64,000 bases of DNA from Viridibacterium sp047600765 (GCA_047600765.1 JASGKF010000001.1:1054001-1118000), one strand, 5' to 3'; positions 48,954 through 61,419 are shown, counted from the stretch's first letter. A program made the numbers and translations. The notes: generated by a model from the sequence alone, not told the origin.

Positions 48954-50657
48954 TTACAGATCTTCCGCGAGGATCATTTCGGTCAGGCCCTTGCCGCCCT
49001 GCACCATCGGATAGACGTTTTCAGTCGGGTCGACCTGGAAGTCGATGAAGACGAACTGGTCTTTGTACTTGCCGAAAGCATCGCGCAGCGCACCTTCGAC
49101 ATCAGAAGGCTTGGTGATCTGCATGCCGATGTGGCCATAGGCCTCGGCGAGCTTGGCGAAGTCCGGCAGCGAATCCATGTAGGACTCGGAGTAACGGTTG
49201 CCATGGAAGAACTCCTGCCACTGGCGCACCATGCCCAGGTAGCGGTTGTTCAACGAAATGATCTTGAGTGGAATGCGGTACTGCTTGCAGGTCGACAATT
49301 CCTGGATGCACATCTGCACAGAGCCTTCGCCGGTGATCACAGCCACCGGCTTGCCGGGGTTGGCGAGCTGGATGCCCATGCCAGCCGGAATACCGAAGCC
49401 CATGGTGCCCAGGCCGCCCGAGGTCACCCAGCGACGCGGTTCGTCGAACCCGTAGTACTGCGCGCCCCACATCTGGTGCTGACCCACGTCAGTCGCCACG
49501 AAGGCTTCACCCTTGGTGACTTCCCACAGTTTCTGCACGACGAACTGCGGTTTGATGACTTCATCCGAATTGCGGTAGACCATGCACTTGCGGCTGCGCC
49601 ATTCGTCAACCTGCTTCCACCAGGCCGCCGAGGTTTCGGGCTTGGGCGGCTCGGCATCGATCAGGCGGGCGAGCTCTTCGAGCACTTCCTTGACGTCGCC
49701 GACGATGGGCACGTTGACCTTGACGCGCTTGGATATCGAAGACGGATCGATGTCGATGTGGATGATCTTGCGCGGCTCGGCCTGGAAGTGCTTCGGATCA
49801 CCGATCACACGGTCATCGAAGCGCGCACCCACGGCCAGCAGCACGTCGCAGTAGTGCATGGCCATATTGGCTTCGTAGGTGCCATGCATGCCCAGCATGC
49901 CGACGAACTGCTTGTCCGAAGCCGGGTAACCACCGAGGCCCATCAGCGTGTTGGTAACCGGAAAGCCCAGCTTGCGCGCCAGTGCGGTCAGCTCCTTCGC
50001 CGCATTCGACAGCACCACGCCACCACCGGTGTAAATCATCGGGCGCTTGGCTTCCAGCAACAGCTGGGCCGCCTTCTTGATCTGGCCGTGATGGCCCTTG
50101 ACCACCGGGTTGTAGGAGCGCAACGAGACCGACTCCGGATAGGAGAACTCGCACTTCTGCGCCGTCACATCCTTGGGGATATCGACCAGCACCGGGCCGG
50201 GGCGGCCGGTCGAGGCGATATAGAAAGCCTTCTTGATCGTCGCGGCAATGTCCTTGACGTCCTTGACGAGGAAGTTGTGCTTCACGCACGGACGCGTGAT
50301 GCCGACCGTGTTGACTTCCTGGAAGGCGTCGAGGCCGATGGCCGCAGTCGGCACCTGGCCGCTGATGATCACCATCGGAATCGAATCCATATAGGCCGTC
50401 GCGATGCCGGTCACGGCGTTGGTCGCGCCCGGGCCGGATGTCACGAGGGCCACACCGACGCGCTCGGTGGAGCGGGAGTAGCCGTCAGCCGCATGCACGG
50501 CAGCCTGTTCGTGGCGAACCAGGACGTGGCGTACCTTGTCCTGCTTGAACAGCTCGTCATAGATGAACAGCACCGCACCGCCAGGATAGCCGAAGACGTA
50601 ATCGACCTTTTCTTCCTGGAGACACCTCACTACAATTTCGGCACCCGTCAGAATCAT
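48954..50657 (-). CDS. ilvB: IlvB, acetolactate synthase large (catalytic) subunit
   Basis: 567 residues. Thiamine-diphosphate enzyme that makes acetolactate and acetohydroxybutyrate. The catalytic Glu is in VRHEQAAVHAADGYSR; the FAD-domain and the C-terminal ThDP motif (GEGSVQMCIQEL ending ISLNN) are intact. I start at ATG 50657 (ILTGAEIVVRCL). It is divergent from the sigma-factor gene with a gap of about 110 bp, where its promoter should be. I saw no leader peptide that would indicate attenuation. Confidence 0.98.
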   Translation of the reverse strand: MILTGAEIVVRCLQEEKVDYVFGYPGGAVLFIYDELFKQDKVRHVLVRHEQAAVHAADGYSRSTERVGVALVTSGPGATNAVTGIATAYMDSIPMVIISGQVPTAAIGLDAFQEVNTVGITRPCVKHNFLVKDVKDIAATIKKAFYIASTGRPGPVLVDIPKDVTAQKCEFSYPESVSLRSYNPVVKGHHGQIKKAAQLLLEAKRPMIYTGGGVVLSNAAKELTALARKLGFPVTNTLMGLGGYPASDKQFVGMLGMHGTYEANMAMHYCDVLLAVGARFDDRVIGDPKHFQAEPRKIIHIDIDPSSISKRVKVNVPIVGDVKEVLEELARLIDAEPPKPETSAAWWKQVDEWRSRKCMVYRNSDEVIKPQFVVQKLWEVTKGEAFVATDVGQHQMWGAQYYGFDEPRRWVTSGGLGTMGFGIPAGMGIQLANPGKPVAVITGEGSVQMCIQELSTCKQYRIPLKIISLNNRYLGMVRQWQEFFHGNRYSESYMDSLPDFAKLAEAYGHIGMQITKPSDVEGALRDAFGKYKDQFVFIDFQVDPTENVYPMVQGGKGLTEMILAEDL

Positions 50658-50768
50658 TGCTTTAACCCGTGCTAGCTCAGGCCAGCGCTCTGGCCGGCGT
50701 TTGCAGGCCGCGCGCAAAGACGGCGGCCCGATTCAGAAGAACCCGCTAAGTTACCGGCCGTCGGGCCT

Positions 50769-51387
50769 TTGGTCAAGGCGGACGGGGCTCCTGGCGCCCC
50801 AAAAAACAAAGGCATACCCCTGTCCACTCGCGTCGAACTGTCGGATTTCCTGGCCTCGGTCGAGCGTCGCGCCTACAAGCAGGCGCTGTACGCGGTCCGT
50901 GACGAACAGGCCGCGCTGGATCTGGTACAGGAAGCCATGATGCGTCTGGCGGAAAAGTACGGCCAGCGCCCGGCGGCAGAGTTTCCCATGCTCTTCCAGC
51001 GCATCCTCCAGAACGCCATCCGCGATCACGGACGCCGCCAGAAGGTCAGGAATACCTGGGTCAGCCTGTTCTCGGCCTTCCGCGGCAATGACGACGACGA
51101 AGATTTCGATCTGCTGGAAACTCTGGAGACCGCCGACGACTCCAAGCCCGCGGATACGCCCCACGGGCAGCTTCAGCAGAACCAGACCCTGGCCGTGATA
51201 GAACGTGAAATAGAAAAGTTGCCAGCACGTTGAACGCGAGGCCTTCATCATGCGTTACTGGGAGGAAATGGACATCGCGGAGACTGCCGCAGCCATGGGA
51301 TGCTCGGAAGGCAGTGTGAAAACGCACTGCTCCCGGGCTGTTCACACATTGGCCGCAGCTCTGCGACAGAAAGGGATCACGCTATGA
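50769..51387 (+). CDS. RNA polymerase sigma factor (ECF-like) with +1 frameshift
   Basis: The first part (to the stop at 51231-51233) carries region 2 (LSDFLASVERRAYKQALYAV, then LVQEAMMRLAEKYG). It ends at REIEKLPAR, exactly where region 4 should begin. Region 4 continues in another frame as REAFIMRYWEEMDIAETAAA, then GCSEGSVKTHCSRA to the stop at 51385-51387. Ignoring one T of the TT at 51230-51231 restores a product of about 205 residues. As written, the product lacks the -35-binding helix-turn-helix. No ATG is available; TTG 50769 is a guess. The rest of the usual cluster (DUF3619, DUF3106, RDD) follows. Confidence 0.8.
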
Positions 51388-51794
51388 ACAACTATCGCGA
51401 CCATCACGACGCCGAAGAGCAGGCCTTCGCCCTCAAGCTGCGTAACCGCCTCAATGCTGGCGCGGCGACACTGCCGGCCGACGCGGCCGTGCGCCTCTTC
51501 GAGGCCCGTCAGGCAGCGCTGGACTGTCACACGCGGCGCACCAGCGGCCTGAGCGTGGTCAGTTTTGGCCGTTCCGTGCTGAGCCTGGGTGGTGACGCCC
51601 TGCGCCCCATGTCGGCTGCCCTTCTGCTGGTCGCAGCCCTGCTGGGCACCGACTACATCACCTCGTCGCTGCAACTGGACGAAGTGGAAGAGGTGGATAG
51701 CGCCCTGCTGGCCGACGATCTGCCCATCAATGCCTACCTGGACCGCGGCTTCGATACATGGCTGAGCGTTTCCACTTCTTCTACCGAACGCTGA
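51384..51794 (+). CDS. DUF3619 protein, probable membrane partner of the sigma factor
   Basis: 136 residues. The start EEQAFALKLRNRLNAGA and one transmembrane helix (LRPMSAALLLVAALLGTDYI, about residues 73-92) are typical of DUF3619 proteins, which follow this sigma factor in betaproteobacteria. Its ATG overlaps the corrected sigma stop. By position it could be an anti-sigma factor, which is my inference. Confidence 0.8.
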   Translation: MNNYRDHHDAEEQAFALKLRNRLNAGAATLPADAAVRLFEARQAALDCHTRRTSGLSVVSFGRSVLSLGGDALRPMSAALLLVAALLGTDYITSSLQLDEVEEVDSALLADDLPINAYLDRGFDTWLSVSTSSTER

Positions 51795-52411
51795 TCACGC
51801 TGGCCATTCTGGCCAGCGCATCGGCATTCGCCGCGCCAGCGGACCGCCCTATCAGCGCGCCCAACTGGGCCCAGCTCCCCCCCGTCCAGCAAACCCTGCT
51901 CAAGCCCCTCAGTGAAGACTGGCCTCTGATGCCGCAGGAGCAGCGCCTGCAGTGGATCGGCATTGCCGAACGCTTTCCGCGCATGACGCCGCAGGAACAG
52001 GCCAACGTCAAACAACGCATGACCGACTGGGCTCGCCTGAGCCCCGAGGTCCGCGCCAAGGCGCGCGAGCAGTACAAGAAGCTGCGTGCCGCGCCGCCCG
52101 AAACCCGCAAGCAGCTGGAGCAGAAATGGCGTGAGTACGAGGCTCTGCCGCCCGAGCTTCGCCAGGCCTACCAGTCGGCGCCCAAGGTACAGCCGCCCCC
52201 GGCCGCCGATGGCAGCAAACCCAAGATCTTCCCGACCGGGGTGCGCCCGCCGCAATCGACGGCCGTTGCACCGGTCGTCAAGAAGCCGCGCAAGCCCCTG
52301 ACGCCGCTGCCGCCCGAGCTGCTCGTACCCGCACCGGCCGCATCAGCCCCGGCCGCCACGCCAGCCCCTGCGCCGACGGTTCACGACGCCCCCGCGCCGG
52401 ACGCAGAGTAA
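51758..52411 (+). CDS. DUF3106 secreted protein
   Basis: 217 residues with a Sec signal (LITLAILASASAFA). The middle consists of repeated helical segments with Trp-x-x-Leu-x-Pro patterns (WAQLPPVQQTLL, WPLMPQEQRLQW, WARLSPEVRAKA, WREYEALPPELR). The tail is Pro/Ala/Lys-rich. It is periplasmic, function unknown. The start overlaps the DUF3619 3' end by 37 bp. Confidence 0.85.
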   Translation: MAERFHFFYRTLITLAILASASAFAAPADRPISAPNWAQLPPVQQTLLKPLSEDWPLMPQEQRLQWIGIAERFPRMTPQEQANVKQRMTDWARLSPEVRAKAREQYKKLRAAPPETRKQLEQKWREYEALPPELRQAYQSAPKVQPPPAADGSKPKIFPTGVRPPQSTAVAPVVKKPRKPLTPLPPELLVPAPAASAPAATPAPAPTVHDAPAPDAE

Positions 52412-52432
52412 GCGCCCCGCTTCGGGGGCGCT
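52411..52432 (+). terminator. Hairpin after the DUF3106 gene
   Basis: AGCGCCCC and GGGGCGCT form an 8-bp stem around six bases, directly at the stop codon. No T-run follows, so termination is uncertain. Confidence 0.45.
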
Positions 52433-52489
52433 CCTGCCCCCCGAAACACTCCAGCCCTTTCAAATAACCGCCTGAATGGCGGCTGAACG

Positions 52490-52981
52490 ATGTCCCAAGC
52501 AAGCCTTCACGAAATCCCCGCCGCGCCGGCCGGCGCACGCCCCCTCGTCGAACTGGCCTCCCTGCGCCGCCGCCTGGCCTGCATGCTGTACGAGAGCCTG
52601 CCGACCTTCGGTGTCGGTGCAATTTTCTGGTTTGCGCCGCTGGTAGGTTTGCATGGCGCCGGCCTCAACGTCGCTGGCTCACTGGAATGGCTGGCGCTGT
52701 TTCTCGTGCTGGGCGTCTATTTTGTGTTCGTCTGGAAGCGCCTCGGTCAGACCCTGGCCATGCAGACCTGGCGCATCCAGCTCATGAACGCCACGACCGG
52801 CTCTGCTCCCAGCTGGCGCCAATGCGTGATCCGCTACGTCGTTGCCTGGCCTTCACTACTACTGATCATCAGTGGCGTCGGCATCCTGTGGGCCGCCTTC
52901 GTCGATCGCGATCGCCAGTTCGTGCACGACCGTCTGGCCGGCACTTGCGTGATCTTCGATCCGCCCAAGCCCAAGGCCTGA
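52490..52981 (+). CDS. RDD-family membrane protein
   Basis: 163 residues with four hydrophobic helices. The family-defining Arg and two Asp are seen in LRRRLACMLYES near the first helix and FVDRDRQFVHDRLAGT near the end. Function unknown. It usually closes the sigma/DUF3619/DUF3106 group. It lies 10 bp before the acetyltransferase gene. Confidence 0.88.
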   Translation: MSQASLHEIPAAPAGARPLVELASLRRRLACMLYESLPTFGVGAIFWFAPLVGLHGAGLNVAGSLEWLALFLVLGVYFVFVWKRLGQTLAMQTWRIQLMNATTGSAPSWRQCVIRYVVAWPSLLLIISGVGILWAAFVDRDRQFVHDRLAGTCVIFDPPKPKA

Positions 52982-52990
52982 GGCTTCACC

Positions 52991-53410
52991 ATGCAGATCC
53001 GCATCTTTCGCCCCGCGGACGAGGCGGCTGTCATTGCGCTATGGGAAGCCTGCGACCTGACGCGTCCATGGAACGACCCGCGCAAGGACATCGCCCGCAA
53101 GCTGGCGGTGCATCCCGAACTGTTCTTCGTCGGTGAACTGGAAGGCCGCATCGTGGCCTCGGCCATGGCCGGCTACGAAGGCCATCGCGGCTGGGTGAAC
53201 TACCTCGCCGTCGAGCCCGCGCTACAGGGCCAATCCCTCGGCCGGCAACTGATGGCGCATGTCGAAGCGAAGCTGACGGCACGTGGCTGCCCGAAGATCA
53301 ATCTGCAGATCCGCGGCTCGAATGCGGCCGTCCTCGCCTTCTACAACCGGCTCGGCTATGGACAGGACGACGTGGTCAGCCTTGGCAAACGCCTGATCGC
53401 GGACGACTGA
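52991..53410 (+). CDS. GNAT-family acetyltransferase (YpeA-like)
   Basis: 139 residues, one GNAT domain. The N-terminus IRIFRPADEAAVIALWEACDLTRPWNDP and the acetyl-CoA loop (PALQGQSLGRQLMAHVE, a variant of Q/R-x-x-G-x-G/A) match YpeA-type enzymes; ending NRLGYGQDDVVSLGKRL is typical. Substrate unknown. It converges on lptG with a hairpin between. Confidence 0.9.
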   Translation: MQIRIFRPADEAAVIALWEACDLTRPWNDPRKDIARKLAVHPELFFVGELEGRIVASAMAGYEGHRGWVNYLAVEPALQGQSLGRQLMAHVEAKLTARGCPKINLQIRGSNAAVLAFYNRLGYGQDDVVSLGKRLIADD

Positions 53411-53416
53411 AGCCCG

Positions 53417-53434
53417 GGGTCTGTCGACAGACCC
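53417..53434. terminator. Perfect palindrome between convergent genes
   Basis: GGGTCTGTCGACAGACCC forms an 8- to 9-bp hairpin and touches the lptG stop codon. It could serve both the acetyltransferase and lptG transcripts; no T-run. Confidence 0.5.
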
Positions 53435-54510
53435 TATCGCCGCTCCACCCAACGCAGCATGAACAGCGCCGCGAGCAGGAAAGCCAGACTGGGCGCCGCC
53501 GCCGTGGGCAAGGGGCGCCACTCGTTGATGATGCCCAGGTTGGACGACAGGCCGTTGAGCAGGTAGAAGCCCATGCCCAGCATCACCCCCAGCAGGATGC
53601 GCGCACTGACATTGCTGCTACGCTGGTTGCCAAGGCAGAACGGCAACGCCAGGCCAAGCATCACGAGTGCGGTGAAGGGGTAGATCACCTTCTTCCAGAA
53701 CGCCACCTCATAGCGCCCGGTGCGCTGCTGGTTCTCTTCGAGGTGACGCACGTAGCCATAGAGATTGCTGAGCGCCATGCGCTCCGGTGCCTGCAGGCCG
53801 GCACTGAGCATTTCGGGCGTCAGCTCGGATTGCCAGGACATGCTTGGCAGCAGCTCGGCCTCGGTCTTGCGTTCCGAGATGAAACGCGTCTGCTGCACTT
53901 CGCTCAGCACCCAGCCGGCATCGCGCGAATACTCGCCGCGCGCCGCATTGCTGGCCCGCACGAGCTTGTGCTGTTCGTCGAACTCGTAGATCCGCACGCC
54001 TTCCAGCGAACCATCCGGCAAGGTGCGGCGCACGTTGATGAACAGCCGGCCATCACGCAGCCAGACGCCCGTACGCAGCTCCTGCGGCACCGATGCATTG
54101 GTGCTGCGCAGACGCCATTTCTGGGCCGCGCGCTCCAAGGGCGGCGCAATGTATTCGCCGAGCACAAAGGTCGTGACGGCAATCAGCACCCCCACGCGCA
54201 TCAGGCTGCCCAGCAGACGCGTCGTAGATACACCGGCTGCGCGCATCACCGTCAGCTCGGAATGTCGCGACAACTGGGTCAGCGCGTAAAGCCCACCGAC
54301 GAGTGAAGCGATCGGCAGGATTTCGTAAGCGCGCGACGGAATGGTCAGCAGCACGAAAATGATCGCGTGCTTGAGGCGGTAACCGCCCTGCCCGACGCGC
54401 TCCATCTCGGCGAGGAAGTCGAAGAACAGGAACAGCGCCAGGAAAGCCAGCAAGACCAGCGCGCTGGCAGCCAGCACTTCGCGGAAAAGGTAGCGATTGA
54501 GTGTCTTCAC
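53434..54510 (-). CDS. lptG: LptG, LPS export permease subunit
   Basis: 358 residues. Inner-membrane partner of LptF in the LptB2FGC transporter that extracts lipopolysaccharide. Three N-terminal helices (including a LFLFFDFLAEMERVGQG segment), a periplasmic beta-jellyroll and three C-terminal helices are visible, with GGLYALTQLSRHSELTVMRAAG as the conserved coupling helix region. Its start overlaps the lptF stop by 4 bp. Confidence 0.96.
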   Translation of the reverse strand: MKTLNRYLFREVLAASALVLLAFLALFLFFDFLAEMERVGQGGYRLKHAIIFVLLTIPSRAYEILPIASLVGGLYALTQLSRHSELTVMRAAGVSTTRLLGSLMRVGVLIAVTTFVLGEYIAPPLERAAQKWRLRSTNASVPQELRTGVWLRDGRLFINVRRTLPDGSLEGVRIYEFDEQHKLVRASNAARGEYSRDAGWVLSEVQQTRFISERKTEAELLPSMSWQSELTPEMLSAGLQAPERMALSNLYGYVRHLEENQQRTGRYEVAFWKKVIYPFTALVMLGLALPFCLGNQRSSNVSARILLGVMLGMGFYLLNGLSSNLGIINEWRPLPTAAAPSLAFLLAALFMLRWVERR

Positions 54511-55586
54511 GCTTTGCGCCGCCAGGAAATCGGCCGCAGCCGGATCAGGAACAGCACGACCAGCAAGCCGATCATGAGGCCATGCACCCCCCAGGTGCCC
54601 AGCGCCGGATTGATCTGGCCCTTGCTCACCCAGGTTTGCGCAACGCCCAGCAGGTTGAGGTAGATCGAGAATGCCAGCACCGCGAAGATGAGGCTGTTGG
54701 TACGCCCTGCCCGCGGATTGACGAAGGACAGCGGGATCGCCAGCAGCGCCAGCACGATGGTGGCCAGCGGCAGCCCCACGCGCCAGACGAGTTCGCCACG
54801 GTTGGCCTGCGTCGGCTTGTCGAGCAGCTCGACGGTGGACGTCACGCGCGGCGTCTGTTCGACCTCGCCGATCTCGCGCGGCTCGATACGCACAGAGTAT
54901 TTCTCGAACTCCATCACCCGGTACTCGGCCGAGCCCGGCTCGCCTTCGTAACGGCGACCGTTCTCCAGCGTCACGAAACGGTCACCGTTCTCGGCACGCC
55001 GCATCAGGCCCGATGCCGCCACGGTGATGTTGAGCTTGCCATCCTGGATGGCGCTGATGAACACGTTGCGCACACGGCCTGCATCGGTATCCAGGCCTTC
55101 GACGTAAAACACCCGGCGCGAATCGGAGGACTCGCGGAACACCCCCGGTGCGACACGCGAGACCTCATCACGTCCTTCGAGTTGCTTGCGATAGGCCGCC
55201 GCCTGCTGCTGCGCCCAGGGCGACAGGAACAGCGACAAGGCCCCGACTGCCAGCGCCACCGGCAGGACGAAGCGCAGCACCGGGTTGATCCAGGCCGTCA
55301 GTGGCAGGCCGGACGCGAACCAGACGACCATCTCCGAGTCGCGATAGCTGCGGCTCATCGACAGCAACACGGCGATGAAGGCCGACAGCGCCAGCACGAT
55401 GGGCAGGTGATTGAGCGTCGAGAAGATGATCAGCGCCAGCACGGCATCGGCCGGCACGCGACCACCTGCCGCCTGCGCCAGCAGACGGATGAGGACAACC
55501 GTGAACAGGATGAAGGTGAGTGCCACCGAAATGGCGGCAGCGGTCCCGGCAAACTCACGCAAGGCAGCGCGGCTGAACAGCCTCAT
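54507..55586 (-). CDS. lptF: LptF, LPS export permease subunit
   Basis: 359 residues with the same six-helix plus jellyroll layout. Conserved parts include a MSRSYRDSEMVVWFASG coupling segment and LVWRVGLPLATIVLALLAIPLS in the C-terminal helices. It is the first gene of the lptF-lptG pair and divergent from pepA; the 254-bp gap holds a TATAAT (55752-55757) suited to pepA and no gene I trust. Confidence 0.96.
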   Translation of the reverse strand: MRLFSRAALREFAGTAAAISVALTFILFTVVLIRLLAQAAGGRVPADAVLALIIFSTLNHLPIVLALSAFIAVLLSMSRSYRDSEMVVWFASGLPLTAWINPVLRFVLPVALAVGALSLFLSPWAQQQAAAYRKQLEGRDEVSRVAPGVFRESSDSRRVFYVEGLDTDAGRVRNVFISAIQDGKLNITVAASGLMRRAENGDRFVTLENGRRYEGEPGSAEYRVMEFEKYSVRIEPREIGEVEQTPRVTSTVELLDKPTQANRGELVWRVGLPLATIVLALLAIPLSFVNPRAGRTNSLIFAVLAFSIYLNLLGVAQTWVSKGQINPALGTWGVHGLMIGLLVVLFLIRLRPISWRRKA

Positions 55587-55840
55587 CGGGAAAATGCCTC
55601 AGCTTGTCCGGGGGCGGCAGACAGCACGGCGCACCGGGGAAACGTCACAGTCATCGGGAAGAGAACGGCGGGAAGCAAGGCGAGAAAGAATGGCCGGCGA
55701 GCAATCCGGAAATGGCGCTCATTGCAGCGGCGGCAGAACAACGGAGACACATATAATGCGGCAGACCCGGGCACTGGCCGAACGAGACGGCACGCCATCC
55801 CGCACCCCACCAAAAGCCGAACCACCACCGGAAAAAGCCC

Positions 55841-57325
55841 ATGGAATTTAGCATAAAAGCCTCAGCCCCCGAGAAACTCAAGACCGGCTGCCTGATCGTC
55901 GCCGCGTTCAGCGACAAGGGGCTTTGCGCACAGGCCGAAGGCCTCAACACGGCCAGCAAAGGGCAGCTGGCCAAACTCGTCAAACGCGATCTCGAAGACA
56001 AGGCCGGCAGCCTGCTGAGCCTGCCGCTGCTGCCGGGTGTGGCCGCAGAACGCGTGGTGGTGCTGAGCCTCGGCAAGCAGGCCGACTACAACGACAAGGC
56101 CTTGCGCACTGCGCTGACCGCCCTCGGCCGCTGGCTGGCCGCACGTGACTGCGGTAACGCTGCGCTGTGCGCCACTGACCTGATCCCCGTCAGTGGTGAC
56201 CTGCCCGGCGTGCTGCGCACGGCAGGCCAACTGCTGCAGGATGCGGCCTACCGCTTCCATGCCCCCAGTGCCAAGAAAGAGCCGAAGAAGGCCGGCACCG
56301 GCAAGCTCGATTTCGTCCTCGTCGCCCGCAGCGACAACGCCTCACGCACCGCGCTGGCGCAAGGCGCCGCGATTGCCGAAGGCATGGCCCTCACGCGCGA
56401 CCTCGGCAACCTGCCGGCCAACGTCTGCACCCCCATTTACCTCGCCGAAACCGCGCAGAAGCTTGGCAAGCAATACAAGTTCAAGGTCACCGTGTTCGAC
56501 AAGGCCGGCATCAAACGCCTGAACATGGGCTCCTTCCTGTCGGTGACGCAGGGCGCGACCGAACCGCCGCGCTTCATCGTCATGGAATACCTCAAGGGCA
56601 AGCCCGGTGCCGCGCCCATCGTGCTGGTCGGCAAGGGCATCACCTTCGACACCGGCGGCATTTCGCTCAAACCAGGCCTGGGCATGGACGAGATGAAGTA
56701 CGACATGTGTGGCGCGGGCTCCGTGCTCGGCACCTTCAAGGCCATCGCGCAGATGGGTCTCGCCCTCAACGTGGTGGGCATCATCCCCAGCACCGAGAAC
56801 ATGCCGGCCGGCAACGCCACACGCCCCGGTGACGTGGTGCGCTCCATGTCGGGCCAGACCATCGAGATCCTCAACACCGATGCCGAAGGCCGCCTGATCC
56901 TCTGCGACGCGCTGACCTACGCCGAGCGTTACAAACCCGCAGCCGTCGTCAACATCGCCACGCTGACCGGCGCCTGCATCACCGCACTGGGCCACCAGAC
57001 CTCGGGCCTGATGGCCAACAACGACGATCTGGCGCGCGAGCTGCTGGACGTCGGCGTTGCCGCAGGCGACCGTGCCTGGCAGCTGCCGCTGTTCGACGAG
57101 TACCAGGACCAGCTGAAGAGCAACTTCGCCGACATCGCCAACATCGGCGGCCCGCCCGCCGGCACCATCACGGCCGGCTGCTTCCTGTCGCGCTTCACCA
57201 AGGCCTACAAGTGGGCCCACCTCGACATCGCCGGCACCGCCTGGAAGTCAGGCGCCGACAAGGGCGCCACGGGACGCCCCGTGCCGCTGCTGACGCACTT
57301 CCTGATCCGTCGCGCCAAGGCCTGA
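55841..57325 (+). CDS. pepA: PepA, leucyl aminopeptidase (M17)
   Basis: 494 residues. Hexameric two-metal aminopeptidase, which in some bacteria also binds DNA. The signature NTDAEGRL is at residues 345-352, with GKGITFDTGGISLKP near 266 and the MKYDMCGAG segment supplying further ligands. It sits opposite lptF-lptG and is followed 13 bp later by holC, the normal arrangement. Confidence 0.97.
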   Translation: MEFSIKASAPEKLKTGCLIVAAFSDKGLCAQAEGLNTASKGQLAKLVKRDLEDKAGSLLSLPLLPGVAAERVVVLSLGKQADYNDKALRTALTALGRWLAARDCGNAALCATDLIPVSGDLPGVLRTAGQLLQDAAYRFHAPSAKKEPKKAGTGKLDFVLVARSDNASRTALAQGAAIAEGMALTRDLGNLPANVCTPIYLAETAQKLGKQYKFKVTVFDKAGIKRLNMGSFLSVTQGATEPPRFIVMEYLKGKPGAAPIVLVGKGITFDTGGISLKPGLGMDEMKYDMCGAGSVLGTFKAIAQMGLALNVVGIIPSTENMPAGNATRPGDVVRSMSGQTIEILNTDAEGRLILCDALTYAERYKPAAVVNIATLTGACITALGHQTSGLMANNDDLARELLDVGVAAGDRAWQLPLFDEYQDQLKSNFADIANIGGPPAGTITAGCFLSRFTKAYKWAHLDIAGTAWKSGADKGATGRPVPLLTHFLIRRAKA

Positions 57326-57338
57326 GGCGAACCGCAAC

Positions 57339-57761
57339 GTGGCCGAGGTCAAGTTCTACTTCAACGCACCGGACCGTATCGCTACGGCGTGTTCGATCGC
57401 TGGCAAGGCGGTACGCCAGGGGCACCGCGTGCTGGTGTACGCACCGGACGTCGAAACGGCTCGCCGTTTCGACCAGCTGCTGTGGTCGGCGCAACCGCTG
57501 TCCTTCGTGCCGCATGTCGCCGCAGGCTCTCCGCTCGCCGACCGTACACCGGTCGTCATCGCAACGAACCTTGACAAGCCTGCCCATCAGGACGTATTGC
57601 TCAATCTGGACGACGCACCACCCACGGATTTCAGCGCCTTCAACATGCTGGTCGAGATCGTCTCGACCCATGAAGAAGACCGCCAGCAAGCCCGTCAGCG
57701 TTGGCAGACTTTCAAGCAGCAAGGCCACACCATTACGGCTCACGACCTCGCGAAATCATGA
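57339..57761 (+). CDS. holC: HolC, DNA polymerase III chi subunit
   Basis: 140 residues. Chi links the clamp loader to single-strand binding protein. EVKFYFNAPDRIATACSIAGKAVRQG, VLVYAPDVETARRFDQLLW and FVPHV are family signatures. ATGA overlap with the next gene. Confidence 0.94.
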   Translation: MAEVKFYFNAPDRIATACSIAGKAVRQGHRVLVYAPDVETARRFDQLLWSAQPLSFVPHVAAGSPLADRTPVVIATNLDKPAHQDVLLNLDDAPPTDFSAFNMLVEIVSTHEEDRQQARQRWQTFKQQGHTITAHDLAKS

Positions 57762-58486
57762 ACCCGCACGTACCGGACCAGGCAGACCTCTCCGACGCCA
57801 TTCTCGGCAAGGCGGATGCGCTTATCCGTCGCAACCGTCCGGACGGAGTGAGCTCGGACGCCGAGGAACTGCCCCTGCTGACCGAGGTGGTGGAGGACAT
57901 CCCGTCCCTCAGTGACTTCCTCACCGCACCGCACCCCGCCGTCACCCAGGGCGAAGGTCGCCTCCCGGTCGCCATCGGCCTCAGTCAGGAACAGGTCGAC
58001 ATCCTCATCCAGGACGCCGTGGACCGTGCCCAGCGCGACATCCTCAAGCACCAGGACCGTGTCGTTTTCGAAGCCATCGAACGCGCCAAGGCCGAAAACG
58101 CCGTCGCCCATCAGGCCGCCCTGCAAGCCGCGCTGGCCAAGGGCCGCAATGAAGGCCGCGCCGACGGGCAGTCGCAAGGCTTCGCCGAAGGCCTCGCTCG
58201 CGGCCGTTCGGAGAACCAGTCGCTGCAACAAACGGCGGTGGATTCAGCCAAGCGCGACGCGCACCAGCAAGTCATCCTGCAGTTCTCCGAGCAGCTCATC
58301 GAGCTCGACGCCTACATCGCACAAGCCGTTGACGCCTGGCTGGTCAAGGAACTGCCGCAGATCATCTCGGGCGAAATCGACAGCCTCGTCGAACGCCTCA
58401 AGACCCGCACCGCTGCGCACATGCGCGCCACCCTGCTGCCGGACATCTCGAACAAGCTGTCGGCCCTGCTGGACGCCAAGCTCTAG
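57758..58486 (+). CDS. Unknown protein between holC and valS (DUF2486-like position)
   Basis: 242 residues, no signal or membrane segment. The N-terminal quarter is acidic; LPLLTEVVEDIPSLSDFL resembles short motifs of proteins encoded between holC and valS in other betaproteobacteria (some annotated DUF2486). From about residue 85 the protein is a long Ala/Glu/Arg/Gln-rich helix, likely coiled coil, with a repeated GRADGQSQGFAEGLARG type section. The start ATG 57758 overlaps the holC stop. Function unknown. Confidence 0.7.
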   Translation: MNPHVPDQADLSDAILGKADALIRRNRPDGVSSDAEELPLLTEVVEDIPSLSDFLTAPHPAVTQGEGRLPVAIGLSQEQVDILIQDAVDRAQRDILKHQDRVVFEAIERAKAENAVAHQAALQAALAKGRNEGRADGQSQGFAEGLARGRSENQSLQQTAVDSAKRDAHQQVILQFSEQLIELDAYIAQAVDAWLVKELPQIISGEIDSLVERLKTRTAAHMRATLLPDISNKLSALLDAKL

Positions 58487-58571
58487 GCCAAAGCCCCCAA
58501 ATACGGCGGGCTGCACGACAGGCCCGCTATAATTGCCGGTTTTCAAGCATTTACCGCTCAGAACCGCGCAT

Positions 58572-61394
<2,823 letters not shown>

Positions 61395-61419
61395 TCAGGC
61401 ACACGCTGCAAGAAATGAA

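Noticed and set aside
49131..50675. 514-residue plus-strand frame opposite ilvB
   Set aside because: Shadow of ilvB; His/Arg-rich translation without domains.
55583..55828. 81-residue minus-strand frame between lptF and pepA
   Set aside because: No family match; lies over the divergent promoter region and overlaps the lptF start.
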